The notes beneath the pieces were generated by a model. It ran no database searches. It saw nothing but the letters and a program-made list of their open reading frames with translations, and was not told where the DNA came from. DNA of 15,668 bases from UBA1858 sp045105615 (lineage in GTDB: Bacteria > Pseudomonadota > Gammaproteobacteria > UBA4575), in NCBI GenBank assembly GCA_045105615.1, contig JBGCDS010000045.1, positions 1 through 15,668 of the forward strand, in the 5' to 3' direction. How positions within the stretch are numbered: position 1 is the first letter of the stretch; each line of letters opens with the position of its first letter. Both the position numbers and the translations under genes were made by a program. Of the stretch, positions 1-8,651 are shown in pieces.

Positions 1-1443
1 ATCTTGAACACTGTCACTGGGTGCAACATCGGTCGCGGTTGTCCCGCTGCCTTCCTCAAAAGTGTATTGGGCGACCAAATTACTGTCGATATCTAATACA
101 CCTATGTATTTTTCTTGTAATGTTTGGCTAATGGCAATTGCTGCCTCGATATCGCCAAAGTTATATTCTAATTCCCAATCGCCACCCTTACTGGCAGCAC
201 CGGTGAGGTCATCACTTGCTGCAACATCTGCACCAGAAGCCAGGGCAATCTGTTGTAATAAATTTTGCCCTTCAGCAGTTGCCGCAAGGTTACATCCATA
301 AATTAACAGATCGCCATTTTCACTAAATGCAGTTGCCCATAATGCAATCTCATCTTGCACCTGTGTAAACGTATGTTCATTGAGTATGGAGTCACCCAAC
401 CTAACTTCTCCATCAGTACCATGGGAAATAATATGTACGGCATCGATATCCGTGCGCGCAGCAAGTACGTCGCTTATTTGCTGAATGCCATCTTCCTCAT
501 TGGATAATACGATCACTTCAAAGGCACGATTTGTATCACCTGAATGTGTAATATCGAATAACAACTGTTCGTAGTTCTCGACTGTTTCGTCAATGAATAC
601 TATTTCTAATGAAGCCTGTTCTGCATCGACCAATGCGAGTGATGTTGCATCAAGTAGGCTTTCACTTGGACCATTATTCTGGATTTGGTTAACATCAATT
701 TGTAACGCTTCCAACTCTAAGGTAAGTTCGATATTCGCAAATTCTTCTTCGCTACTTTCGGACGTTGATTGAATATTTATGCCTGCTTGTTCAAATATCT
801 GCGTTGTGACGGAAGAAATACCCGCAAAGGCGGTCATCTTAGTTTGAGCACCCGTTAATGAATCCAGGATTTCGACAAATTGATCAGACTCAGCAAATGC
901 CTCAACATGTGATGCAAAAATCTCAAAATTCGCATTTTCATTTAATTGATCACGCCAGCTTGACACCTCACTGGCTTGGTTCAGCAATTGATCGACACCT
1001 AAGACATCGTTACCTAAAAATAGACCTTGCTGACTTGCATTGGCTAAAATATGGATATTCTCAGAATTGCCATTTTGATTGAACAAGGTGCCAAGTTGTT
1101 CAATGCCACTATCATCATTATCAAGCACAGAGAACTTCACATTAACCTCTGCAAATGATTGCGCGACTTCATTTGCATCTAGCCCATGTTCTAGCAACCA
1201 GTCAGAATCGGCGATGACATGATGTATTACCGTTTCTGATTCTTCAGATGATTGTGATTTCTCTAAATCGTTGCAATCTATCTGTTGCTCACAGACAAGT
1301 GTCTCAGGCTGTTGCAAATTATCTAACTGATTCGCCCATGGCAAATCCGCTGAAAACAGTATGCGCTCCTCTAATGACTCTGCAATGGGACGCCCAGATG
1401 CTTCAGGGTTTTGTGTCTTCCTGTTTTTAAAACGTTTGAGCAT
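1..1443 (-). CDS. LEPR-XLL / DUF4347 / LamG-like large surface protein, N-terminal 481 residues (runs off the left edge)
   Basis: The frame is open from ATG at 1443 to base 1 (481 codons, no stop), so this is the N-terminus of a larger protein. Residues 24-33 (LEERILFSAD) match the LEPR-XLL motif found near the N-terminus of very large secreted proteins. No classical hydrophobic signal peptide is visible. Residues about 282-425 form a DUF4347 domain, with the HIISHG block (His341), the IYGC block (Cys384) and the DDLTGA...GGDW ending (Trp423). Residues about 106-210 look like a second, decayed copy. From about residue 455 a LamG/concanavalin-like domain begins (YTFEEGSG at 460). It is the last visible gene of the operon, 35 nt after the adaptor at 1479-2336; AGGTAA lies upstream of the ATG. 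Family knowledge points to a surface adhesin or exoprotein. That the neighbouring genes export it is inference. Confidence 0.85.
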   Translation of the reverse strand, partial: MLKRFKNRKTQNPEASGRPIAESLEERILFSADLPWANQLDNLQQPETLVCEQQIDCNDLEKSQSSEESETVIHHVIADSDWLLEHGLDANEVAQSFAEVNVKFSVLDNDDSGIEQLGTLFNQNGNSENIHILANASQQGLFLGNDVLGVDQLLNQASEVSSWRDQLNENANFEIFASHVEAFAESDQFVEILDSLTGAQTKMTAFAGISSVTTQIFEQAGINIQSTSESSEEEFANIELTLELEALQIDVNQIQNNGPSESLLDATSLALVDAEQASLEIVFIDETVENYEQLLFDITHSGDTNRAFEVIVLSNEEDGIQQISDVLAARTDIDAVHIISHGTDGEVRLGDSILNEHTFTQVQDEIALWATAFSENGDLLIYGCNLAATAEGQNLLQQIALASGADVAASDDLTGAASKGGDWELEYNFGDIEAAIAISQTLQEKYIGVLDIDSNLVAQYTFEEGSGTTATDVAPSDSVQD

Positions 1444-1478
1444 AATGAGCAGTTACCTATAGATAATATATAGTCCGT

Positions 1479-2336
1479 TTATTGATATGCTAATGCACGT
1501 TGAAATTCGATCGTGCATCGCTGTCCTGCAGGAATTGTATTACTAGGATTAGCCAGTTCTAAATAAACTGAAAAAGTGCCGCTGGCTGTGTCTATCAATC
1601 GGTCCACTGTAGATATTTTCCCCTTTAAAAGATTCTCTGTATTTATTTCAGGAATAACATCGGCTTGCATGCCTTCTTCAACTTGTCCAAACAGAAAGGT
1701 AGGCAAAATCGCTTCCACACTCAAAGGATCCAGTTGCGCAATTACCATAATTGGGTTTTCATAAACAAACTCACCGGGATAAGCGAGTTGCTCAACGACA
1801 ACACCAGAAATAGGACTGCGAATTACGTGCTGTTCAACGACACTCTTATCACGCTGATATTCCATTTCATATAAACGCATATTATCTTTAGCCTGCAGTA
1901 AAGACATTTGCGCAACTTTTAATTGTGCAAATGCTTCATCACGTTGCTGTTGAGATGCAATTTTCTTTTGAGAAAGTTTGTCGATACGATCCATATTGAT
2001 TTGCGCCAAAGACAAGTCTGCTTCTCTAGCTTTTACTTCACTCTTCATCGTGGCACGTGCACGCGAATGTTTCATCGCGGCTTTTTCAACATTGGCTTTT
2101 AGCGTTGCTAATATTTGACCTTGTTCTACAATTTGGCTACGAGAGACATTAACCGAATCAATGATACCCTGAGTTGGCGCACCGACTTTGACGGTCATTT
2201 TTGGCTCAATCAAACAATCGAAATTATCAGCATATTCCTCTTGTGCTTGTGAAGTTGAAAACATCACTATCAAACATAGACACGTTATCACCTGGTGCAT
2301 TTTTCTTTTGAGATACATTGATATTGAAAAGTCCAT
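1479..2336 (-). CDS. HlyD/RND-type periplasmic adaptor subunit with signal peptide
   Basis: A 285-residue membrane-fusion protein. Residues about 1-31 give a signal peptide (basic MYLKRKMHQ, hydrophobic VITCLCLIVMF, then STSQA), so the mature protein is periplasmic. Two half lipoyl domains (about 48-82 and 168-200, with the RSPISGVVVEQ block) flank a coiled-coil hairpin (about 83-167), followed by a beta-barrel region ending GQRCTIEF. After signal cleavage only two cysteines remain (Cys41, Cys274), which could form a disulphide. An ATG at 2357 would add seven residues, but AAGGAG lies 7 nt before the ATG at 2336, so I choose that start. The Shine-Dalgarno overlaps the end of the SecA-like gene (gap 4 nt), which implies translational coupling. 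It probably links the inner-membrane parts of the apparatus to an outer-membrane channel. No TolC-type gene is seen in the window. Confidence 0.85.
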   Translation of the reverse strand: MDFSISMYLKRKMHQVITCLCLIVMFSTSQAQEEYADNFDCLIEPKMTVKVGAPTQGIIDSVNVSRSQIVEQGQILATLKANVEKAAMKHSRARATMKSEVKAREADLSLAQINMDRIDKLSQKKIASQQQRDEAFAQLKVAQMSLLQAKDNMRLYEMEYQRDKSVVEQHVIRSPISGVVVEQLAYPGEFVYENPIMVIAQLDPLSVEAILPTFLFGQVEEGMQADVIPEINTENLLKGKISTVDRLIDTASGTFSVYLELANPSNTIPAGQRCTIEFQRALAYQ

Positions 2337-2340
2337 TGAA

Positions 2341-4347
2341 TTACTCCTTATAACCACTAAATGATAAACGTGCGTTCATTTCTTTATCTGCATGAGCAAC
2401 TTGTTTACGCAACTTGGCTTGTTTGCGCTCACAAGCGGTTTGCAATATTTCTGAAAAATATTTACATAGTTGATGCCAATAGCTTTTTGATGTTAAATAT
2501 TTTGACTGTAAAAGATTTAACGCCCATTGCGGCGCGTTTTGTGACAACATGTCGTCTTGCAGACTGATAATATATCGATAACTACCAGGGTCACCTTGAC
2601 GCGCACCCCTTCCTATCAGTTGCCGATCAATTCGCTGGTTATCGTTCAACTCTGCAACGATGACATGTAATCCGCCCTGTTCTTTAACTTCATTACTTAG
2701 CGGAATATCTGTACCACGACCTGCAATATTTGTTGCGATAGTCACCACACCTTGCTTGCCAGCATTCGCAACAATATTTGCCTCTTCCTCGTCTTGTCTT
2801 GCAGTTAAAAGTTGATGTTGGATAGTGTTTTTCTGCAAACATTCAGAGATTCGTTCTGAATGCGCTAAAGAACGCGTGCCTACAAGAACCGGTCTGCCTA
2901 TCGCATGATAGTGCTGTACTTCTTTGAGTAAACAGTCCATGTATTCATTTTCGTCTAAACAGAATTTGGGAGACTCTTTTATACGAATCGAGGGATTATG
3001 CGTAGGCACTTCAATGACATGTTGTCGATATACTTGCAGCAATTCTTTAGCGGCCTCTTTACCTGTACCCGTCATGCCACATAAATGTTTGTAGCGTATG
3101 AAAAAGTTTTGAAAACTTAAACTTGCTATTGTCTCCGACTGCCCACTTAATTCACATTTTTCTTTTGCCTCTAACATCTGTTGCAAACCATGTTGAAGCT
3201 TACGATCCGGCATTACTCTGCCAGTAGATTGGTCAAGAAGAATGACTTTACCATCACGTATAATATAGTCTTTGTCTTTTACGAAAATACACAGTGCCGT
3301 TAACGCTTGGCGTACATTTTCAAGACGAAAACGACAGTTATTCCATGTTCCAACCAATCCACTTGCGAGTGCAGCTAATTGATTTTCACCTTGCTCAGTA
3401 ATGATCACTCTATTGCTTCTTTTATCGATTTTGTAGTCATCATCGATGCTTAAGCGCTTAGCCAGACTTATTGCCGTGACGGATTGGACAAACTCTTTCT
3501 CACCATCAATTTGTTGCGATAAAATCAATGGCGTGATGGCGTCGTCAATGAATACACTATCCGCTTCATCAACAATGGCAAAACATAGACCTCTTAAGAG
3601 TGGTTGGTGAGTTTGCACGCCATATAAACCTTGTACACGACTATCAATTGAAGAAGGTCGATTACCAAATGTCTGTCTGTCACGCAGATAATCAAATACC
3701 AATTGTTTATTCGACACATAGCAAATATCACAAGCATAACCTTGCATACGCTCGTGTTCTTGCTGTTCTGATGTGACATGTCCGGAGCTCAGGGTAAAAC
3801 ATTCAAAGAGTTTACGCATAGACTCCGCATCACGTTCAACCAGATAGTCATTGGTTGATATAACATGAACAGGCACGCCAGATAGAGCAGCAACAATAGC
3901 GGTTAGTGCTGCAGTAATAGACTTACCTTCTCCTGTCGCCATCTCCGGAAGTGCGCCATGCAATAATATCCATGCGCAAAATAACTGTTCCCTATGGAGA
4001 TAAAATCCAAATTTTCTTTTAACATGAATATTCACTAACGCAAAAGCAGTAATTAAGTTGTCATCTGTAAAACCACTGTTTCTTAAATCAGCACGTATTT
4101 TATTATTTAAATTATCTAATGCAGCAGGTGATAAAAATGAGACATCTTTAATTTTATTCTCAATGAGAATTGCCGTTTTAACAAACATCCTATAGGTTAG
4201 TTGCCGATTTTTTATTTTACATTTAACTTGCTTAAACAAGCGCTGCAAATAATCTAATTCTTCTTCACGCGTCTCTGGATACCAGTCAAGCCTATGCCCT
4301 GGTTGTATCAAATGGTTTTGATGTGTCATTGAATTTTCGCTAAACAT
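2341..4347 (-). CDS. SecA-like (SecA2-type) preprotein translocase ATPase, C-terminally short
   Basis: 668 residues with the SecA motor motifs in order: Walker A TGEGKS (138-143), STNDYLVERDAE (164-175), DEAD-type DEADSVFIDDAITP (260-273), GRVMPDRKLQHGLQQMLEAKE (376-396), FQNFFIRYKHLCGMTGT (412-428), VTIATNIAGRGTD (535-547) and motif VI QLIGRGARQGDPGS (576-589). NBD1, the preprotein-crosslinking domain and NBD2 are therefore present. The protein stops soon after the first part of the long scaffold helix (ERKQAKLRKQVAHADKE), so the helical wing and the C-terminal zinc tail of housekeeping SecA (about 900 residues) are absent. Start: ATG at 4347 has GAGG 8 nt upstream and overlaps the M50 gene by 8 nt; the ATG at 4329 has no such site. 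It is embedded in an export operon, so a paralogue dedicated to one substrate is likelier than the general SecA. The substrate and the channel are inferred. Confidence 0.9.
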   Translation of the reverse strand: MFSENSMTHQNHLIQPGHRLDWYPETREEELDYLQRLFKQVKCKIKNRQLTYRMFVKTAILIENKIKDVSFLSPAALDNLNNKIRADLRNSGFTDDNLITAFALVNIHVKRKFGFYLHREQLFCAWILLHGALPEMATGEGKSITAALTAIVAALSGVPVHVISTNDYLVERDAESMRKLFECFTLSSGHVTSEQQEHERMQGYACDICYVSNKQLVFDYLRDRQTFGNRPSSIDSRVQGLYGVQTHQPLLRGLCFAIVDEADSVFIDDAITPLILSQQIDGEKEFVQSVTAISLAKRLSIDDDYKIDKRSNRVIITEQGENQLAALASGLVGTWNNCRFRLENVRQALTALCIFVKDKDYIIRDGKVILLDQSTGRVMPDRKLQHGLQQMLEAKEKCELSGQSETIASLSFQNFFIRYKHLCGMTGTGKEAAKELLQVYRQHVIEVPTHNPSIRIKESPKFCLDENEYMDCLLKEVQHYHAIGRPVLVGTRSLAHSERISECLQKNTIQHQLLTARQDEEEANIVANAGKQGVVTIATNIAGRGTDIPLSNEVKEQGGLHVIVAELNDNQRIDRQLIGRGARQGDPGSYRYIISLQDDMLSQNAPQWALNLLQSKYLTSKSYWHQLCKYFSEILQTACERKQAKLRKQVAHADKEMNARLSFSGYKE

Positions 4348-6478
4348 TGAAACGCCTCAATAACAATAATTGTAACTGTCGATATAACATCGATACTATG
4401 GATGCACTACCGTGACTGAATCGCACAACCACAGCCTCACCAACTAATGAATTGGTTATTTTATCTGGCAATACAAGCTCTAGTTCAAACGCAGCGTCCT
4501 GCAAACGCATGCCATCATTGTCTTCGGCAGCCAATAACAAGTCTCCACCCCCTTTAATACCCAGCACAGGGGATACTAAACGTTTGCTGGCAGAAGGTAC
4601 TGTACGCAATATATCTGACACAAAACTCATTTGTGGCTGACGCAGCAATCGCACTTCAACAGACTCAAGTCGTTTGTTTAATAAATCTATATTTTCCTGC
4701 TGAAGCATTGTGCGGATAGATAGTTTTTTATCATCCAATACATAGCCGACTAATTCACCTTTTTGTAAAAAGCGTCCTTTTATATTTTCAGCATTTGGTA
4801 CAAATACAATGCCATGGGTAGGACTATTTATAATTGTCTTTTTAAGTTTTTCTTGCGACTTATAGAGCAAACTTGTTGCAAGTTTGAGATCACTCTTTTT
4901 AATTTCTCTCTCAACACGATCTTTAGCAGCAAACATTGCAGCTCTAGCTGCACGTTGTTCCGCGCGTAAACTCGTTACTTCAGTTTGCAATAACCTTACA
5001 TCACAGCGAATCAGGTCATTACCTTGACTCACTTGTTGACCATTATCCACTATGATGTCTTTGACGAAACAATTCTCCCCCGCACGTACTATTGATTCAT
5101 TTTGCGGCCAAATGACACCTCGTGCCTGTGTTGAATGCGGTATGGGGATAACAACCATACTAACCAACATGACACTTATGATCATTATCGTGATGACATT
5201 CGCTTTTATTCGTTGCTGACCCAATGCGGGATCTGTTAACAAAAACTTGATGGCACGTATAATGGGTAATCCAAGTTGCTTCATCAACGCCCAGATAGCA
5301 AGCACCACCCCCAAGAAAAAGTACTGACTGGCAACAAACAGACAGATACCAAACGCAAGTATTACGCGATAGAGTGATGATATAACTCCATAAGCGATAA
5401 ACCACATCCTCTCACCTTCTGCAGTAACAGGCGATCTCACAGACATACCAAACAAATAACGCTTGATTAAATACAGCAAATAACGAGTCGAGCGAGAATT
5501 TAAACTAGGTATTTCTATCGCATCACTCAATACATAATAAGCATCAAATTTGAGCAAGGGATTGGCATTAAATAAAATACTTGAAACACTACCCGTGAGC
5601 ATGACATTAAATGCAATATCTTTGATTAATCCTGGTTCGACCAATACCCATACAAACAAACCTAAACAGGCCAATGTAGATTCCACAATAATGCCGGCAG
5701 CAGCAACTGCCATGCGTCTATATTTACAATTAAAACTTGCAGAATGTGATGCATCCACATATGGAATCGGCATGAGCACCAGCAATGAAATCCCACATTC
5801 ATGTACTTCCCCACCCCAACGCTTGACGGCGATGGCATGAGCCAATTCATGAATGAGTTTCATAATTGGAAATACAAACCAAAGCACCAACAAGTTATTT
5901 GGAGAGACAATATTTAAGTTCAGCTTCTGCGAGATATCTCCCCATGAATATGCAGCAATAATTCCTGATATAATCAATAAAGTTATCCATGCAATTAATG
6001 CCATACGATTAAATACCCAACGAAACCAAGGCAATAATGTTTGCGCGAGCTTATCAGGGTCAAAAATTGCAAATCGCAAAAACAGCGGATTCCAATACCT
6101 TCCTTTAGACTTTTGACTTTGCTTACGTCGATATTGATCAAATAATTGACCCACATCGCCTTCACGCTGAAAATCAATCAATGTCGCTTCGTATAATGAT
6201 ATTAATAACTGTATGACATCTTGTTGGGTTGGCGCATCATCACTTAGTGTACTAATCGCCAACTGCCAAATTTCATCTACAGTTTTTTCACCATCAAACT
6301 GAGATAACATATAGTATGCAAACTGATTGACTCTGATTTGCGCATTACTGGATTTACAGGTGATGACATACCAAATGCAATCACGATAATAATGTCTGTA
6401 ATTAACGACACTCGCGCGCATCACGGGGCGCAGATTCGCTACACGATACCATTGCTTATTGAATAAACTCTCTTGCAT
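4340..6478 (-). CDS. M50 (site-2 protease-like) membrane protein fused to an HlyD-type periplasmic arm, with PqqD-like N-terminus
   Basis: 712 residues. Residues about 45-105 resemble a PqqD-type winged helix (RVNQFAYYMLSQFDGEKTVDEIW). A multi-helix membrane region follows (about 155-445). It carries HELAH at 210-214 and NANPLLKFDAYYVLSD at 304-319, giving the full M50 metal site: His210, His214 and Asp312, with Glu211 as catalytic base. From about 450 a periplasmic HlyD-like part follows: half lipoyl domain (about 452-493), coiled coil (about 495-545), second half (INSPTHGIVFVP) and a barrel. The gene starts 3 nt after the stop of the GAF adaptor with only a weak GGAT upstream, so it is probably translationally coupled. 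In this family the membrane part may act as an inner-membrane scaffold or as a protease. The intact catalytic residues leave cleavage of the exported substrate possible. Confidence 0.87.
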   Translation of the reverse strand: MQESLFNKQWYRVANLRPVMRASVVNYRHYYRDCIWYVITCKSSNAQIRVNQFAYYMLSQFDGEKTVDEIWQLAISTLSDDAPTQQDVIQLLISLYEATLIDFQREGDVGQLFDQYRRKQSQKSKGRYWNPLFLRFAIFDPDKLAQTLLPWFRWVFNRMALIAWITLLIISGIIAAYSWGDISQKLNLNIVSPNNLLVLWFVFPIMKLIHELAHAIAVKRWGGEVHECGISLLVLMPIPYVDASHSASFNCKYRRMAVAAAGIIVESTLACLGLFVWVLVEPGLIKDIAFNVMLTGSVSSILFNANPLLKFDAYYVLSDAIEIPSLNSRSTRYLLYLIKRYLFGMSVRSPVTAEGERMWFIAYGVISSLYRVILAFGICLFVASQYFFLGVVLAIWALMKQLGLPIIRAIKFLLTDPALGQQRIKANVITIMIISVMLVSMVVIPIPHSTQARGVIWPQNESIVRAGENCFVKDIIVDNGQQVSQGNDLIRCDVRLLQTEVTSLRAEQRAARAAMFAAKDRVEREIKKSDLKLATSLLYKSQEKLKKTIINSPTHGIVFVPNAENIKGRFLQKGELVGYVLDDKKLSIRTMLQQENIDLLNKRLESVEVRLLRQPQMSFVSDILRTVPSASKRLVSPVLGIKGGGDLLLAAEDNDGMRLQDAAFELELVLPDKITNSLVGEAVVVRFSHGSASIVSMLYRQLQLLLLRRFNV

Positions 6479-6481
6479 TAT

Positions 6482-8443
6482 CTATCCAATATATTTCCAT
6501 GTTGTTAGACGTAACCAGTTCAGAAATGAACGTATCCAGATCCAGCCAATAGCACGCTCCTCTACTTCAATTTTTGCGAAACCGGCCATCCCCGGACGAA
6601 TACTTATGGGAGCATCCTGCATAGATGCGACCACTCGGAATTGATTTGCGCCACCTTGCGCTTCAGACACAGGTGTAATTTCGTTAACTGAAAATGCAAG
6701 TGATTGATCAGGTGAGCTACGTAAACGTAAATGACCTAATTGACCTATCTTGATCCAGCCAATATCAGCTTCATCCACTAGCAATGTTAAGCGATAATTT
6801 TCTAAAGAAGCAATTTCAAACAATAGTTGACCACGTTCGACAGGGCTACCTAATGACTGAGATAAGTCACCTGCTATCACTACACCATCAATTGGTGCGC
6901 GTAAGGTTGCTCGTTCAATCTGTGCATTAAGCAGGTCTATCTGTGATTGAGCCTGTGTTCGTTTGGCATCTAATATTCGAACATTTGAACGATCTCTTTG
7001 AGCTAAGTTTGCACGATACTCCTTGATTATTTTATCGCGTTCACCTAGCCACTTAATTTTTTCAAGCTGCAGTTCTTCAACATCCAGTCTCGCCAGAACA
7101 TCACCCTGCTTGACGACATCTCCTGCTTTTCTTTCAACCTGTGTTAAAAAACTTGGCACATACGCAACAACAGCACGTTGCTTAGTGGCTTCGATGGCCG
7201 CTTCAGCATCGACTCTGAACATTGTAGTAAAAGTTGCGCAAAACACGAATAATGCAACCATGCATGAGAGTACTATTTTTGTTCCCAGTTTATTGCTACC
7301 AAAGAGTGAGGATAAAACTCTACCTCCAATTAACTTAAACCATTGCCAAGGATTCATTTGCTTAAGCTGTTTAAGCGCAATAATAGGTGACATTAAAAGC
7401 ACCATGCGCTGTAGCTGGGACTTTTCTAGTGGGCTAATTTGTTTGTCACGCTCAAGCAACATGCTTCCTATGACTTGATCGTTATCAATTAACGGCAAAC
7501 TGCATAAGGCCTGATCATTAACTTGCTTAGCTAAAGCAGCATGTGCAAACTGCGGTATTTCATTATCATCACTTGGCGGATATAGAATCATTGCTTGATG
7601 AGAATATGTTTCTTGCAATGCACTTTTGATATCAACTAACAACGCAGAACGTACGTCAAATTCAGCGACACCCGATATTGATTGTATTGTCAACTTATCA
7701 TTTTTACTTAAAGCAATTGTAACGCGTGAACATTGCCAACATTTGGCGATGCAATTTGCAAATTCATGCAATGACTGACTAAAGTTTTGTTGATCTAAAA
7801 TTTTAGCCAGTGTTTTAATAACCGCACCTTGCTCTTTAATCAATAATTCAAATTCTAACTCGCTTTTACTGGGTAATTTAGCGCTTGTAGACTGCTCATG
7901 GATAACATCAGGCTTTGCAGGATTTGTTTTTGCAGGTTTAACGATCGAGGACTTTTTAGATACCGTCTCTTTGGTGCGTCTATTCTTTAATTTTTGGTTG
8001 GACGTCTTTTTATTTTCAAATAACGATGATCTGAATTTTTTTAATATTTCTTTATCTGGAATATTTGATGGAACGGTAATTTTGATTGCGATTGAGGCAG
8101 CTATACCGGAAATCGTAAATCTTATCGCAAGCCAGGCAGCTTTCTTCTTATCCAAACTAGATACATTATCGTTATCTTTTTTAATTACGGAAAGTTCTTT
8201 AAATGCACGTAACGCACAGGTATACAATCGATGATCAAGTTTGTATGTATTCGGATATCGACCAACAACTATGGGTTTTTCTGTTTCTTGCAATAATAAA
8301 ATTGCTCCTTCAGCATGATGTCGAGCAACAATAATTTCCAGCCACTTCTGTGACTTGCTCGTATCTATTGAGGTGTGTTCCCCAGCATCTGATCGTTGAG
8401 TTAAACTAGAATTCACTGAGATTATTATTATGTTGCTAAGCAA
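6482..8443 (-). CDS. GAF-domain HlyD-type membrane fusion protein
   Basis: About 653 residues and the first gene of the export operon. Residues about 33-125 form a small alpha/beta region (KWLEIIVARHHAEGAILLL) that may be a decayed GAF domain. About 128-190 is a Lys/Ser/Pro-rich linker, and about 200-355 is a GAF domain (LHEFANCIAKCWQCSRVTIAL ... CSLPLIDNDQVIGSMLLE). One membrane helix lies at about 388-408. A periplasmic lipoyl half (AVVAYVPSFLTQVERKAGDVVKQGDVLARLD, 424-454), a coiled coil (about 455-510), the second half RAPIDGVVIAGD and a barrel end the protein. The start is uncertain: no ATG exists in the N-terminal region. TTG at 8443 (used here) lacks a Shine-Dalgarno, GTG at 8416 is another candidate, and an in-frame stop closes the frame near 8476. 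The layout puts a sensory domain in the cytoplasm on an adaptor that reaches into the periplasm. Confidence 0.83.
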   Translation of the reverse strand: MLSNIIIISVNSSLTQRSDAGEHTSIDTSKSQKWLEIIVARHHAEGAILLLQETEKPIVVGRYPNTYKLDHRLYTCALRAFKELSVIKKDNDNVSSLDKKKAAWLAIRFTISGIAASIAIKITVPSNIPDKEILKKFRSSLFENKKTSNQKLKNRRTKETVSKKSSIVKPAKTNPAKPDVIHEQSTSAKLPSKSELEFELLIKEQGAVIKTLAKILDQQNFSQSLHEFANCIAKCWQCSRVTIALSKNDKLTIQSISGVAEFDVRSALLVDIKSALQETYSHQAMILYPPSDDNEIPQFAHAALAKQVNDQALCSLPLIDNDQVIGSMLLERDKQISPLEKSQLQRMVLLMSPIIALKQLKQMNPWQWFKLIGGRVLSSLFGSNKLGTKIVLSCMVALFVFCATFTTMFRVDAEAAIEATKQRAVVAYVPSFLTQVERKAGDVVKQGDVLARLDVEELQLEKIKWLGERDKIIKEYRANLAQRDRSNVRILDAKRTQAQSQIDLLNAQIERATLRAPIDGVVIAGDLSQSLGSPVERGQLLFEIASLENYRLTLLVDEADIGWIKIGQLGHLRLRSSPDQSLAFSVNEITPVSEAQGGANQFRVVASMQDAPISIRPGMAGFAKIEVEERAIGWIWIRSFLNWLRLTTWKYIG

Positions 8444-8651
8444 CCGAATATATCGACAAAATTTCGTTAATACTTAACTTTTATGCCGAAATGGTATTGA
8501 ATATGATATAAATAGAAGACGAAAGGTATGAGATTATCTAAGCGTATAAATTTTTTGATCGTTATCGATATGACTTTAGATGCATAAACTACTATTCATA
8601 ATACCAATCATACTCATTGGTCAGTTTATGCACCTCAAGAGGACGTTCAAA
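8444..8651. other. Gene-free AT-rich leader of the export operon
   Basis: No credible gene lies between the start of the export operon and the first 139-nt repeat. The stretch must hold the operon promoter on the minus strand, but I see no convincing -35/-10 pair by eye. It contains the nested inverted repeat at 8581-8632, a small CCTC-AA-GAGG hairpin at 8633-8642, and a direct repeat AGGACGTT at 8640-8647 and 8656-8663, the second copy lying inside the 139-nt repeat. Confidence 0.5.
8581..8632. repeat. Nested inverted repeat (10-bp outer and 6-bp inner arms)
   Basis: TGCATAAACT at 8581-8590 is perfectly complementary to AGTTTATGCA at 8623-8632. Inside it ACCAAT (8603-8608) pairs with ATTGGT (8616-8621) around a 7-nt loop. 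The arms are offset by a 12-nt bulge on one side and 1 nt on the other. No T-run follows on either strand, so it is not a standard terminator. It sits 19 nt before the first 139-nt repeat and about 140 nt before the export operon. It may be a regulatory RNA structure or a protein site. Confidence 0.6.

Noticed and set aside
2337..2357. ATG at 2357 as start of the HlyD-type adaptor
   Set aside because: AAGGAG is placed 7 nt before the ATG at 2336, and starting at 2357 would put that site inside the coding region.
7023..7478. 151-residue plus-strand frame opposite the GAF adaptor gene
   Set aside because: It is a shadow of a well-supported coding region, Ser/Leu-rich, with no recognisable domain or ribosome site. 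The same applies to the other open frames antisense to the called genes.
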